Assembly: GCA_963835135.1 (NCBI GenBank)
Contig: CAWIEF010000004.1
Coordinates: 103,945 to 167,944, forward strand
Origin: JAVVHH01 sp963835135
Lineage (GTDB): Bacteria; Pseudomonadota; Alphaproteobacteria; Acetobacterales; Acetobacteraceae
Reading direction: 5' to 3'
Length of the DNA: 64,000 nt
The translations under genes were made by a program, and so were the position numbers. Of this stretch, positions 37,318 to 46,508 are shown in pieces (position 1 is the stretch's first letter; every line of letters starts with the position of its first letter). Below the pieces are notes generated by a model. It saw only the letters and a program-made list of their open reading frames with translations. It did not search any database and was not told where the DNA came from.

Positions 37318-38394
37318 ATGTCGGCCGAACTGCGGCTCGAGGATCTGCGCAAGGCATATGCGCCGGGGCTGCGGCCGGCGGTCGACGGCGTGAGCTTCAC
37401 CATCGGCGCCGGGGAGATCGTCGTCCTGCTGGGCCCATCGGGGTGCGGCAAGACGACGACACTGCGCTGCGTCGCCGGGCTGGAGAACCCGACCTCTGGC
37501 GTCATCAGGATCGGCGGCGAGGTCATTTCCGCGCCGGAGCAGGGGGTGTTGGTGCCACCCCGGCGGCGAAACTTCGGCATGGTATTCCAGTCATACGCTG
37601 TTTGGCCGCACATGACCGTGCGGCAAAACGTAGCGTATCCGCTGCAGCGACGCGGGCTGTCGCGCGCGGAAAAGAGACGCATGATCGATCGGGCCATCGA
37701 GATCGTGGAGCTGCAACCGTATTTGGACAGGTCAGTCACGGCGTTATCAGGCGGGCAGATGCAGCGCGTCGCGCTGGCGCGAAGCATCGTCTATCAGCCG
37801 CGGCTGTTGCTGCTGGACGAACCGCTCAGCAACCTCGACGCCCAGCTAAGGCTTCGCCTGCGAGACGATCTGCGGCGGATCATCAAGGATGCGGGGTTGA
37901 CGGCGCTGTATGTGACACACGACCAATCCGAGGCTGTGGTGCTGGGAGATCGAATTGGTGTGATGCGCGACGGCAAGCTGCTCCAGCTCAGCCCGGCGAC
38001 GGAACTCTATAACGAACCGGCAGATGCCTTCGTGGCGGCCTTCACGGGGTCGACCAACCGCATCGCCGGGCGGGCCGCGAGCGTGGCGCAACCGTTCGGA
38101 ACGGTGGAGACGGGGGCGGGAGCGTTCGCGGCGCGGATGACCGGCGGGATCATCAGCGGTCAGTACGTGCAGGTGATGATCCGGCCGGAGAACGTGCAGC
38201 TTGGGACGGAGGACGGGGCCGTGGGCCGCGTGGCGCGCGCTAGTTTCATGGGCATCCAGACCAATTATGAGGTTGAAGCTTTTGGCGCCCGGATCGAGGT
38301 GACGGAAGCGGGTACGACACCACGCTTCCAGGCGGGCGACGACGTGCGGATCACTCTGCCGGCCGGATCCTGCCTTGCTTATCCGGCGAACTAG
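37318..38394 (+). CDS. ABC transporter ATP-binding protein (FbpC/PotA-like, system 2)
   Basis: 358 residues. Walker A GPSGCGKTTTLRC, Q-loop MVFQSYAVWPHMTV, signature LSGGQMQRVALARS, Walker B LLLLDEPLSNLD and switch YVTHDQSEA are intact, followed by a TOBE-type domain (GSTNRIAGRA, QVMIRPENVQLG). It closes the second Fbp-type operon. Its closest partner in the window is the system-1 ATPase, which has the same domain plan. Confidence 0.9.
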   Translation: MSAELRLEDLRKAYAPGLRPAVDGVSFTIGAGEIVVLLGPSGCGKTTTLRCVAGLENPTSGVIRIGGEVISAPEQGVLVPPRRRNFGMVFQSYAVWPHMTVRQNVAYPLQRRGLSRAEKRRMIDRAIEIVELQPYLDRSVTALSGGQMQRVALARSIVYQPRLLLLDEPLSNLDAQLRLRLRDDLRRIIKDAGLTALYVTHDQSEAVVLGDRIGVMRDGKLLQLSPATELYNEPADAFVAAFTGSTNRIAGRAASVAQPFGTVETGAGAFAARMTGGIISGQYVQVMIRPENVQLGTEDGAVGRVARASFMGIQTNYEVEAFGARIEVTEAGTTPRFQAGDDVRITLPAGSCLAYPAN

Positions 38395-38413
38395 CGCCAG
38401 GCACAAACAATCT

Positions 38414-38639
38414 ATGGCCAGGGTGGGCTGCTGGAGGCCGACCGGGCGTCTTGGCAGGACGACAATGGCACTGATCTGGACCTCGACCGGATCTGGGCCT
38501 GCCTGATCAGAGCGAAAGTTCGGGCTGCCACAGGGAGGTCGGTGGCGGTTGGCACATCGACATGGCCGTGTGGAACGCCGTCGCGAAGATCGCGGGCAAG
38601 CCGCTCTTCCGCCTGCCAGCAGAACTTGACCTGGTCTGA
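38414..38639 (+). pseudogene. Remnant of a mandelate racemase / enolase-superfamily enzyme
   Basis: One frame reads LDLDRIWACLIRAKVRAATG, and after a shift of frame near 38545 another reads HIDMAVWNAVAKIAGKPLFR to a TGA. These two pieces line up with consecutive parts of mandelate-racemase-like enzymes (the xDxALWDxxGKxxGxPL segment). The catalytic barrel is missing. The rest of 38395-38928 holds no other recognisable gene. Confidence 0.55.
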
Positions 38640-38928
38640 CCGCCGATTGGGAACGCTAGATCCACGTCCGCAGGAGTTACAATTTCTGGACCTGATCCCG
38701 CTGGCATTCTCTCGCACCACCGAGCAGATGGATACCGCAGCTGTGAATCTTTACCGTCTCAAATCAGGCGGTAAATCGCTTGTAGGGCGCACTTGGCCAG
38801 TAGTTCGGAAGGCGGACTCCCTTAATCGCAGCCTGCCCTGCTATCGAGCCAGGGACGCGTGATGCCCATGCTAGTTGCATAGATGTTGCATCGGTTCGTC
38901 CGCCCGATTGAAGGATTGGACGTTTGGA

Positions 38929-39855
38929 ATGATTTCTCGTCGCACTCTTCTAGCCGCCTCCGCACTTGCTGCCCCTGCAATCGTTTCACAAGGCTCGCTG
39001 GGCCAGGCGCTGCGTAAAGTCAAGCTTGGCACCGCGTTCACCACTACCACGAACGCTATGTTCCTGATGCCCGATCTGTTGAAGCCACAGGGGATCGAGG
39101 CCGAGATCATCACCTTCCCAAGTCTGGTGCAGCGGATGCAAGCCGTCGCCTCGGGCGCTGTCGATGTGGGCAATGGCGGCCTGTCTGCGACCATGCAGCT
39201 CGCCACCAAGGGTTTCCCCATGGCAGTGCTCGCCGATGGGTGCGACGGCGGCTGGATGCTCCTCGCCCGCAAGGGCATCGACAAGATGGCCGACCTCGCC
39301 GGGAAAAAGATCGGGGTGCAGAACGGTTCGATTGGGCTCGTCAGCCTCAATTGGAAGCTGCGCGAGGAGGGTCTGGCTGGCAAAACCGAAATTTTGTTCC
39401 TCGACAATCAGGACATGCCGGTGCCGCTGGCCCGCGGCGACGTCGACGCGATCTGCTGCTTCGAGCCCTACTGCACTTTTGCCGAGCTGAACGGCTTCGG
39501 CCACAAGCTCTGGGTGCCTTATGACACCCCGATGGGGAAAACCAATCTCGGCTTCGTTGCCTCCATTCCGTTCATCACGAAGGAGCCGGCGCTGACCCGC
39601 ACGCTCGTCCAGGCGCATGTGAAAGCGACCGAAACGATGAAGGCGCATCCAGATATCGCGATCGCCACGACCATCAAGCAGTTCAACATGAGCCCAGAGG
39701 TGGCGGAGGCATCGACGAAGAACCTGTTCTTCAATGCCGATAGCGGCCCGGTATTCCAGTCGGGGCTCAAGGCGCTGGCCGGCATGATGGTGCAAGACAA
39801 GATGCTCGATACCGAGCCGAATTGGAGCGAGTTCATCAACACCAGCTTCATCTGA
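38929..39855 (+). CDS. ABC transporter substrate-binding protein (SsuA/NMT1-like)
   Basis: 308 residues from ATG 38929, which begins a proper signal peptide (ISRRTLLAASALAAPAIVSQG, twin-arginine-like); a TTG 54 bases upstream adds an implausible tail. LKPQGIEAEIITFPSLVQRMQAVASGAVDVGNGG and GDVDAICCFEPYCTFAEL are standard for nitrate/sulfonate/bicarbonate-type receptors. The permease starts 12 bp downstream and the ATPase follows, forming a complete importer. Confidence 0.88.
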   Translation: MISRRTLLAASALAAPAIVSQGSLGQALRKVKLGTAFTTTTNAMFLMPDLLKPQGIEAEIITFPSLVQRMQAVASGAVDVGNGGLSATMQLATKGFPMAVLADGCDGGWMLLARKGIDKMADLAGKKIGVQNGSIGLVSLNWKLREEGLAGKTEILFLDNQDMPVPLARGDVDAICCFEPYCTFAELNGFGHKLWVPYDTPMGKTNLGFVASIPFITKEPALTRTLVQAHVKATETMKAHPDIAIATTIKQFNMSPEVAEASTKNLFFNADSGPVFQSGLKALAGMMVQDKMLDTEPNWSEFINTSFI

Positions 39856-39867
39856 ACCAGCCCAATC

Positions 39868-40629
39868 ATGCGCACAGGCCGGCTGATTGGGTTGGTTCCG
39901 ATCGTGGGACTCCTTGCGCTTTGGCAGGTCGCGGTGATGGCCAATGTTTATCCGCCGGTGCTGTTGCCCCCTCCTGCCAAGGTCGCCGCGGCCTTCGCGC
40001 TCTACCACGACAACATCCTGGCCAATACGCTGGCCAGTCTGTCGCGCGTGGTGATCGGGATATCCTGCTCGTTCGTCGTCGCCGTACCGCTCGGGCTGCT
40101 GATCGGGCGCAACCCGTTGCTGGACCGGCTGACCGACTGGTCGATCCAGACATTCCGCTCCGTGCCGCCGATTTCGCTGATCCCGATGGCGATGCTGTTC
40201 TTCGGGATTGGTGATAGGCCGGCGATCATCCTGATCTTCCTCTCGGGTCTGTGGCCGTTACTGCTGAACACCATCTTCGGCGTCCGCGGCATCGAGCGGA
40301 CGATGCTGAAGGTCGCGATCGCGGCGCGGGCCAGCGAAGCTCTTATCCTGCGCGATATCGTCTGGCCGGCGGCGCTGCCCAATATCTTCACCGGGTTGCG
40401 CCTGGCCGTCGGCAGCGGCTGGTTGACGGTGGTGACGGCCGAGATGATCGCGGTGAAATCAGGGCTGGGCTACATGATCCTCAATGCGCAAATGACTTTC
40501 CGCCCCGAGCTGATCTTTGCCGGCATCATCGTCATCGGCGCCATTGGCTTGATCGGGGACTACGCAGTGCGCCGGCTGCGGGGATGGGCCTGTGCGTGGC
40601 AGGAGGGCTTGACGGCACAGCCGGAATGA
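39868..40629 (+). CDS. ABC transporter permease (SsuC-like)
   Basis: 253 residues with about six membrane helices, starting LIGLVPIVGLLALWQVAVMA. The ATPase-docking loop reads ASEALILRDIVWPAALPNIFTGLRLAVG. The gene overlaps the ATPase start as ATGA. Only one permease gene is present here, so the channel is presumably a homodimer, in contrast to the two-permease system at 11.0-12.7 kb. Confidence 0.9.
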   Translation: MRTGRLIGLVPIVGLLALWQVAVMANVYPPVLLPPPAKVAAAFALYHDNILANTLASLSRVVIGISCSFVVAVPLGLLIGRNPLLDRLTDWSIQTFRSVPPISLIPMAMLFFGIGDRPAIILIFLSGLWPLLLNTIFGVRGIERTMLKVAIAARASEALILRDIVWPAALPNIFTGLRLAVGSGWLTVVTAEMIAVKSGLGYMILNAQMTFRPELIFAGIIVIGAIGLIGDYAVRRLRGWACAWQEGLTAQPE

Positions 40630-41399
40630 AGAGTTTCATCGAATGCCTCGACGTCGGTAAGATCTACCAGGGGCGAATGGGGCCCGTGGAGGCGCTACGG
40701 GGCGTCTCGCTGGCGTGCGCCGAGGGTGAGTTCGTGTGCCTACTCGGCCTGTCCGGGTGCGGCAAAAGCACGTTGCTCCAGATGATCGCCGGGCTGGAGA
40801 CGCCGACCATGGGACAGATCATCGTCGACGGGCGGGAACTCGATGGGCCCTCGCCGCGAGCCAGCATCGTGTTTCAGGACCACGGCCTGTTCCCCTGGAT
40901 GACCGTGCAGCAGAATGTCGAGTTCAACATGAAGGCGCGCGGCGTGACGGCGTCGGAACGGAAGGCGCGGGCGAGCGAAATGATCGCCCTGACCCGGCTC
41001 GCGGCCTTCTCCAAGCGCTACCCGCACGAGCTCTCGGGCGGCATGCGGCAGCGCGTCGGCATCGCGCGGGCGCTCACGACCCGGCCGCTCGCCCTGCTGA
41101 TGGATGAGCCGTTTGGCGCCCTGGACGCGCAGACCCGGGGTCACCTTCAGCACGAGTTGCTCGACATCTGGTCGGCCCAGCGCACCACGGTCCTCTTCGT
41201 CACCCACAGCATCGACGAAGCGGTCTTCCTGGCCGACCGCATCCTCGTCTTCACGCCCCGCCCTGGTCGGCTCCATACAGAGTTGCGGGTCAATCTGCCT
41301 CGCCCTCGCGATCCCGGCAGTGCCAGCTTCGCGGAACTCGCGCGGGAACTGCGTGCGGAACTGGGCCCCGCACTGGATCCGGAGAATGAGGGCCGATGA
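40626..41399 (+). CDS. ABC transporter ATP-binding protein (SsuB/TauB-like)
   Basis: 257 residues from ATG 40626 (overlap with the permease stop). Walker A GLSGCGKSTLLQM, Q-loop IVFQDHGLFPWMTV, signature LSGGMRQRVGIARA, Walker B LALLMDEPFGALD and switch FVTHSIDEAV are all present. It energises the importer encoded by the two preceding genes. Its stop overlaps the ATG of a decayed racemase gene (ATGA), so the racemase once belonged to this operon. Confidence 0.92.
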   Translation: MKSFIECLDVGKIYQGRMGPVEALRGVSLACAEGEFVCLLGLSGCGKSTLLQMIAGLETPTMGQIIVDGRELDGPSPRASIVFQDHGLFPWMTVQQNVEFNMKARGVTASERKARASEMIALTRLAAFSKRYPHELSGGMRQRVGIARALTTRPLALLMDEPFGALDAQTRGHLQHELLDIWSAQRTTVLFVTHSIDEAVFLADRILVFTPRPGRLHTELRVNLPRPRDPGSASFAELARELRAELGPALDPENEGR

Positions 41400-41720
41400 G
41401 ACTGCTCATCGCCAATCCGAATACCACGGAGGCCGTCACGGACCGGATCGCAGCCGTGGCCCGCGACGCCGCGCGGCCTCGGCCGAGATCACCGCCGTGA
41501 CCGCGGGCTTCGGCGTCCCCTACATCGCCATTGGCTGACGGGGTTGCCACTGCCGTTCGTCAGGCGGAGACGCCCGTCGCGCTACGCCCACGCAAGCCCG
41601 CCGCCGGGCCCTTCCGCCGCCCCGGCCCGAAGACCATCTCGGCGTCTCCCCCGCCCAAAGGCGCCTCTTCGACCGTTGAGTGGTCACCGGGCTCGTGCTC
41701 ACCTCCGTCCAAACAGTCGG
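41396..41720 (+). pseudogene. Decayed Asp/Glu (hydantoin) racemase gene with internal deletion
   Basis: From ATG 41396 the frame reads RLLIANPNTTEAVTDRIAAV, the canonical start of Asp/Glu/hydantoin racemases. A shift near 41480 leads to AEITAVTAGFGVPYIAIG and a stop. Shortly after, DGVATAVRQAETPVALRPRK followed by PAAGPFRRPGPK matches the conserved C-terminal end of the same family. The middle (roughly two thirds of a ~230-residue protein, including both catalytic Cys) is missing. It overlaps the ABC ATPase stop, showing former co-translation with the importer. Confidence 0.75.
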
Positions 41721-41730
41721 AACCAGACAC

Positions 41731-42615
41731 ATGCCATTTGCGACCACCGATGACGGAGTAAAGCTGCACTATGAGGAGACCGGCAGCGGCACTCCGCTGA
41801 TCTTCGTGCATGAGTTCGCTGGTGACCACCGCAGCTGGGAGGACCAGATGCGCCATTTCGGCCGCTCCTACCGCGCCATCAGCTACGGAGCCCGTGGCTA
41901 CCCACCCTCTGACGTGCCGCCCGATATCGCCTCCTACAGTCAGGCTCGGGCCGCTGACGACATCCTTGCCGTGCTCGACCATCTTGGCATCGAGCGGGCG
42001 CATGTCTGCGGCCTGTCCATGGGCGGCTTCGCGACCCTGCATTTCGGCTTCCGCCATCCCGGCCGTGCGCGCTCCCTCTGTGTCGCCGGGTGCGGCTACG
42101 GCGCGGAGCCGGACAAGCGGGAGGTCTTCCGGCATGAGGCCGACACGATCGTGGCCGCACTCCGGCGAGACGGCATGGCGGCTTTCGCCGAGCGGTATGC
42201 TCACGGTCCCACCCGGGTGCAGTTCGAAGCCAAGGACCCGCGCGGGTTTGCGGTCTTCAAGGCCCAGCTGGCCGAACATTCGGCGCTCGGGTCCGCCAAT
42301 ACGCAGCTGGGCTGCCAGAAAGAACGGCCATCGCTCTATCATCTCACCGACGAAATGACCGCGCTCGATGTGCCGACGCTGATCCTGACGGGCGACGAGG
42401 ACTGGCCCTGCCTTGCCCCGGCGTTGCTGATGAAGCAGACAATTCCGAGCGCCGCCCTATCGGTGATGCCGAACTGCGGCCATACCATCAATCTCGAAGC
42501 GCCAGACTTGTTCAACGCCATCGTCGGCGATTTCCTCGCGCTGGTCGATGCGGGACGGTGGCCGGTCCGTGATCCACGGGCGCTATCGACGTCGATCACC
42601 GGTATGAGGACGTGA
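41731..42615 (+). CDS. Alpha/beta hydrolase
   Basis: 294 residues from ATG 41731; an in-frame GTG/ATG reading from 41680 would run through the racemase remnant and is not credible. LIFVHEFAGDHRSWEDQM is the oxyanion-hole region, CGLSMGGFATL the nucleophile elbow (S96), TGDEDWPCLAP the acid and NCGHTINLEAP the catalytic His. No signal peptide, so it is cytoplasmic. It probably acts on the compound imported by the upstream system. The stop overlaps the following binding-protein start as GTGA. Confidence 0.85.
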   Translation: MPFATTDDGVKLHYEETGSGTPLIFVHEFAGDHRSWEDQMRHFGRSYRAISYGARGYPPSDVPPDIASYSQARAADDILAVLDHLGIERAHVCGLSMGGFATLHFGFRHPGRARSLCVAGCGYGAEPDKREVFRHEADTIVAALRRDGMAAFAERYAHGPTRVQFEAKDPRGFAVFKAQLAEHSALGSANTQLGCQKERPSLYHLTDEMTALDVPTLILTGDEDWPCLAPALLMKQTIPSAALSVMPNCGHTINLEAPDLFNAIVGDFLALVDAGRWPVRDPRALSTSITGMRT

Positions 42616-43613
42616 CCCGGCATCTCTGGCGCGGTCCGGCCGCCTGCGCCCTGGTGCTGCTGCTCACGGCTCTCCCCGCACGGGCGGAGACGATCAACAT
42701 CGCGCGCCAATATGGCGTGGCGTTCATCCCCTTTCTGCTGATGGAAAATGAAAAGCTGATCGAGAAGCACGCGGCCGCGCTGGGCGAACCCAATCTGGCC
42801 GTGAGTTGGGTCGTCCTTTCCGGCGCGGCGGCGATGAACGACGGGCTGCTCTCCGGCTCCATCGCCTTCGGCAGCGGCGCCCCGCCGGCGCTGATCCTGC
42901 TCTGGGACAAGACCCACAGCTCGCCGAACCCAGTGCTGGGTCTCGGCGCCATCGCCACCATGCCGACGACGCTGAACACCAGGAACCCGGCGGTGCATTC
43001 AATCGCGGATCTGTCGGCGGCCGACCGGATCGCGATGCCGTCGGTCAAGATTTCCAACGCCGCCCTCGTGCTGGAGATGGCGGCCGCGAGACAGTGGGGC
43101 GCGGACCAATACGCCAAGCTCGATCCGCTCACGGTGACGCTCGGCCATCCCGACGCAGCCTTGCAGGTCATGGGGAAGGGCGACGTGAACGCGCATTTCG
43201 CCTCGCCGCCGTTCGAGCACCTGGAACTGCGCAATCCCGCGGTGCACACCATCCTGAGCTCGCTCGACGTGATGGGAGACACGTCGCTGACCGATGTGTG
43301 GACGACGGCCAAGTTCGCCGGGGAGCACCCGGTCGCCGTGCAGGCCATGTTCGACGCAATGGCAGAAGCGACCGCCCGCGTCACCGCCGACCCGGCGGCT
43401 GCAGCCGATCTCTATTTGCGCGTCACCAACGACAAGATCGGTAAAGATGCGCTCATGGAGGTTCTGCACGACCCGCACATCATCTTCTCCACGACCCCGC
43501 TCGGCACCATGGCGTTCGCCCGTTTCATGCGCGAGACCGGCACCATCAAGAGCGTTCCGGCGCGATGGCAGGACTACTTCCTGCCGGCGGCCCGGTCTTT
43601 GCCCGGCAACTGA
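42612..43613 (+). CDS. NMT1/SsuA-like substrate-binding protein (no own permease)
   Basis: 333 residues from GTG 42612, overlapping the hydrolase stop. The signal peptide is LWRGPAACALVLLLTALPARAE. VAFIPFLLMENEKLIEKHAAAL, GLLSGSIAFGSGAPPALI and a late DKIGKDALMEVLHDPHIIF segment are features of the nitrate/sulfonate-type family. It is not followed by SsuB/SsuC genes but by a spermidine/putrescine-type binding protein and importer, so it may share the upstream transporter (39.9-41.4 kb) or act alone. Confidence 0.83.
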   Translation: MTRHLWRGPAACALVLLLTALPARAETINIARQYGVAFIPFLLMENEKLIEKHAAALGEPNLAVSWVVLSGAAAMNDGLLSGSIAFGSGAPPALILLWDKTHSSPNPVLGLGAIATMPTTLNTRNPAVHSIADLSAADRIAMPSVKISNAALVLEMAAARQWGADQYAKLDPLTVTLGHPDAALQVMGKGDVNAHFASPPFEHLELRNPAVHTILSSLDVMGDTSLTDVWTTAKFAGEHPVAVQAMFDAMAEATARVTADPAAAADLYLRVTNDKIGKDALMEVLHDPHIIFSTTPLGTMAFARFMRETGTIKSVPARWQDYFLPAARSLPGN

Positions 43614-43622
43614 GGAACAGCA

Positions 43623-44702
43623 ATGACCCGGTCGTTCGCCTTCGTCTCGCTCACGGCCACACTGATGGCATCGATCGTCCTCGCGGCGATCCCAACGGCA
43701 CGGGCCGCGCCACCGCCGGTTGAGAACAGAGTGGTGATCGCGACGTTCGGCGGGCTGCTGGGCAAGGCGGTCAAGGAGAACGTCGAGCGCTTCACCAAGC
43801 CGCTCGGCATCGAGGTCGTCGTGGTGGAGAGCGCGTCCGCGGACATCCTGGCCAAGATGCGCGCCCAGAAATCGGCACCGCAATACGATCTGGCGCTGCT
43901 GAACGACCAGACCTTCGTGGTCGCCAAAGCGCTCGGCCTCATCGAAAAGCTCGACACCTCGGAGGTGCCCAACGCGAAGCTGCTGCGCGCCGGGCTGATC
44001 ACTCCCGATGGCTATGGCGCGCCGTACGAGATCAACCCCGTCGGCTATATCTATCGTCGGGACAAGCTTGCCGAAGCCGGCGTGAGCCCACCCGATACGT
44101 GGCGCTCAGTGGCGAACCCCAAACTGGCCGGCCGTGTCGTGACGTTCACCTTTGCCAGCTTCTACACCCCGATCCTGATGGCGGGCCTCGAGATCTCCGC
44201 CGGGAAGGCGCTGCCGGATGAGAGCGAGATTTGGCCGTTCCTCGAGACGCTGCGTAACAACCGGACGATCGTAATAGCCGCTCCCAGCCAGGCCGAGGAA
44301 CTGGCCAAATCCGGCGAGGCCTGGGTGTATCCGGGCACTGCCGAGCGTGCGTTGCTCCTGCGCAATCAGGGCGTGGACGTCGCGTTCGTGCCGGCGCGTG
44401 ATGCGATGCTGCCGCTGACGAACTACATGGTCCCGGTCCGGAACGCGCCGCACAAGGTGGCCGCCCAGCGCGTGCTGAACTGGATCCTCAGCACCGAGAT
44501 TCAGACACGCGCGGCCGAGGAAGGGGCAGTCGTGCCCGTCAACGTCGAGGTCGCGGTATCAGCCGATCAGAAGGCGCGCATGGGTCTCGATCCGCAGCAA
44601 TCGCTCCCGCAGTTCCACCGGATCGACGTCGAGACGCTCAACGAGCTGTTTCCCGATCTCACGGAACGCTTTGCCAAGACCATGGCGCAGCCGGCGCGGT
44701 AG
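43623..44702 (+). CDS. ABC transporter substrate-binding protein (PotD-like / family 1)
   Basis: 359 residues with signal peptide FAFVSLTATLMASIVLAAIPTARA. The mature start VVIATFGGLLGKAVKENVERF and KMRAQKSAPQYDLALLNDQTF, YEINPVGYIYRRDKLAEAGVSPPDTW are typical of polyamine-, thiamine- or opine-type receptors. A GAGGAACAGCA ribosome-binding site precedes ATG 43623. It heads a PotABC-like importer, and the ATPase start lies two bases after its stop. The substrate may be a polyamine or an unrelated organic cation or acid. Confidence 0.87.
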   Translation: MTRSFAFVSLTATLMASIVLAAIPTARAAPPPVENRVVIATFGGLLGKAVKENVERFTKPLGIEVVVVESASADILAKMRAQKSAPQYDLALLNDQTFVVAKALGLIEKLDTSEVPNAKLLRAGLITPDGYGAPYEINPVGYIYRRDKLAEAGVSPPDTWRSVANPKLAGRVVTFTFASFYTPILMAGLEISAGKALPDESEIWPFLETLRNNRTIVIAAPSQAEELAKSGEAWVYPGTAERALLLRNQGVDVAFVPARDAMLPLTNYMVPVRNAPHKVAAQRVLNWILSTEIQTRAAEEGAVVPVNVEVAVSADQKARMGLDPQQSLPQFHRIDVETLNELFPDLTERFAKTMAQPAR

Positions 44703-44703
44703 T

Positions 44704-45666
44704 TTGCCGTATCTGACGCTCGATAGACTGACGCGGCGTTACGGCACCGTCGTGGCGCTCGAGGGCCTTTCCCTCGCCATCGATCGCGGACAGTGTTTGG
44801 TCCTGCTCGGTCCGTCGGGCTGCGGCAAGACGACAGTCCTCAACTTGGTGGCCGGGTTCCTCGTGCCGGATGCCGGGCGGATCGTGCTGGACGGGGTGGA
44901 CATCACCGCCCAGCCGCCGCACCGGCGCGACATGGGCATGGTCTTTCAAGACTACGCGCTGTTTCCTCACATGACGCTGCGGGAGAACGTGGCGTTCGGC
45001 CTGCGCATGCGCCGGGTCGGACGGCCGGAGCGGATACGCCGGTCGGAAGAGGCGTTGGCCGCAGTGGGGCTCACCGATTTCGCAGGCCGCAAGCCCGGGC
45101 AGCTTTCCGGCGGCCAGCGGCAGCGCGTCGCACTCGCCCGCGCGTTGGTGATCCGGCCACGACTCTTGCTGTTCGACGAACCGCTGTCCAACCTCGACGC
45201 CCAGCTGCGCGACCAGCTACGCACGGAGATCCGTGCCGTCCTGGACAGTGCGGGCATTACCGCGATCTTCGTCACCCACGACCAGTCCGAGGCGCTGGCG
45301 CTGGCCGATCGCATCGCGTTGCTGCGCGGGGGCAGGGTGGAGCAGTTCGGCGGACCGGGCGATCTCTACGACCGCCCGGCAACCGCGTTCGCCGCCAGCT
45401 TCATCGGCGGCTGCAACTTGATCCCTGGGCCAAACGCCGGCACCGCTATTGCTGTGCGACCGCATCGCATCCGCCTCGACCCGGGCGGGAAGCTGAACGC
45501 AACGGTTGAGACGGTCGAGTTTCTCGGCGCGACCACTCGGCTGACGTTGCAAGCCGCACACGGCCGTGTGGTCGCCGACCTCTCCCGCCCGATCGACGGC
45601 CTTGCCCCAGGCACCGTGTTGACGTTGGGGTGGGATCCCGGGGATGCATGGCCGGTGCCGGCATGA
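44704..45666 (+). CDS. ABC transporter ATP-binding protein (PotA-like)
   Basis: About 320 residues from TTG 44704, where the conserved opening LPYLTLDRLTRRYG begins; a TTG at 44671 inside the binding-protein gene is the other option. Walker A GPSGCGKTTVLNL, Q-loop MVFQDYALFPHMTL, signature LSGGQRQRVALARA, Walker B LLLFDEPLSNLD, switch FVTHDQSEA. The C-terminal TOBE-like region is shorter than in the Fbp-type ATPases. The stop overlaps the first permease start. Confidence 0.9.
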   Translation: MPYLTLDRLTRRYGTVVALEGLSLAIDRGQCLVLLGPSGCGKTTVLNLVAGFLVPDAGRIVLDGVDITAQPPHRRDMGMVFQDYALFPHMTLRENVAFGLRMRRVGRPERIRRSEEALAAVGLTDFAGRKPGQLSGGQRQRVALARALVIRPRLLLFDEPLSNLDAQLRDQLRTEIRAVLDSAGITAIFVTHDQSEALALADRIALLRGGRVEQFGGPGDLYDRPATAFAASFIGGCNLIPGPNAGTAIAVRPHRIRLDPGGKLNATVETVEFLGATTRLTLQAAHGRVVADLSRPIDGLAPGTVLTLGWDPGDAWPVPA

Positions 45667-46508
45667 GCCCGTGGGCGCCATTGCTTGCGTTGCCCGCCGT
45701 GCTGGCCTTCGTGGTGCTGTTCGCAGTCCCGGTCGGCTTCCTCGTTGCTGAAAGCTTGCACAAATTCAGCCTGCTCGGCGCCGTCAGCGGTGTCACGCCG
45801 GTGAACTACATCAAACTGCTCAGCGACCCGTACTATCTCGGACTGCTCGCCGAGACGCTGAAGCTGTCCGCCCTCGCATCCTTCTTGTGCCTTGTGCTCG
45901 GCACACCGGTGGCGTGGACATTGCGGCTCGCCCCATCGCGGATTCAAGGTCTTCTCCTGCTTGGCCTCCTCGCACCGTTGCTCGTCAGCGTAGTGGTTCG
46001 TAGCTTCGGCTGGGTAGTCTTGCTTGGGGAGTTTGGCCTCCTCAATGCCGCGTTGCAGGCGGCGGGCGTGGACAGCCCGGTCACGCATCGCTCGCATCTT
46101 TACACGGAGGCTGCGGTGCTCGCCGGGCTGGTGCACGTGTTCCTCCCGTTCATGGTGCTCGCGATCTACGGACCATTGCAGAAGCTGGACCTGAACTTGC
46201 TTCGGGCCGCGCGCAATCTAGGCGCGACCCGCTATCGGGCTTTTCTCGCTGTAGTGCCGCTGACCGTGCCAGGGTCGGTGGCGGGAGTGGCAACCGTCTT
46301 CTCTCTCACAGCCGGTTCCTACGTCACTGTGGCCGTGCTCGGGGGCAACGGCGTCCGGGTCCTCGCAGTGGTCGCCTATGAGCAAGCGATCAGCGGCATG
46401 AACTGGCCGCTCGGCTCGGCGATCGGGCTCGTGTTGCTGCTGGTCACGACAGTGCTGCTTGGCCTGTTTCAGACCGTGGTCGCCCGGCTTTGGCCGATGC
46501 CGACATGA
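45663..46508 (+). CDS. ABC transporter permease (PotB-like)
   Basis: 281 residues from ATG 45663 (ATGA overlap with the ATPase gene). Membrane segments begin PLLALPAVLAFVVLFAVPVGFLV. The docking loop is LLRAARNLGATRYRAFLAVVPLTVPG. The 3' end overlaps the second permease start by ATGA. It pairs with the PotC-like protein to form a heterodimeric channel. Confidence 0.9.
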   Translation: MSPWAPLLALPAVLAFVVLFAVPVGFLVAESLHKFSLLGAVSGVTPVNYIKLLSDPYYLGLLAETLKLSALASFLCLVLGTPVAWTLRLAPSRIQGLLLLGLLAPLLVSVVVRSFGWVVLLGEFGLLNAALQAAGVDSPVTHRSHLYTEAAVLAGLVHVFLPFMVLAIYGPLQKLDLNLLRAARNLGATRYRAFLAVVPLTVPGSVAGVATVFSLTAGSYVTVAVLGGNGVRVLAVVAYEQAISGMNWPLGSAIGLVLLLVTTVLLGLFQTVVARLWPMPT

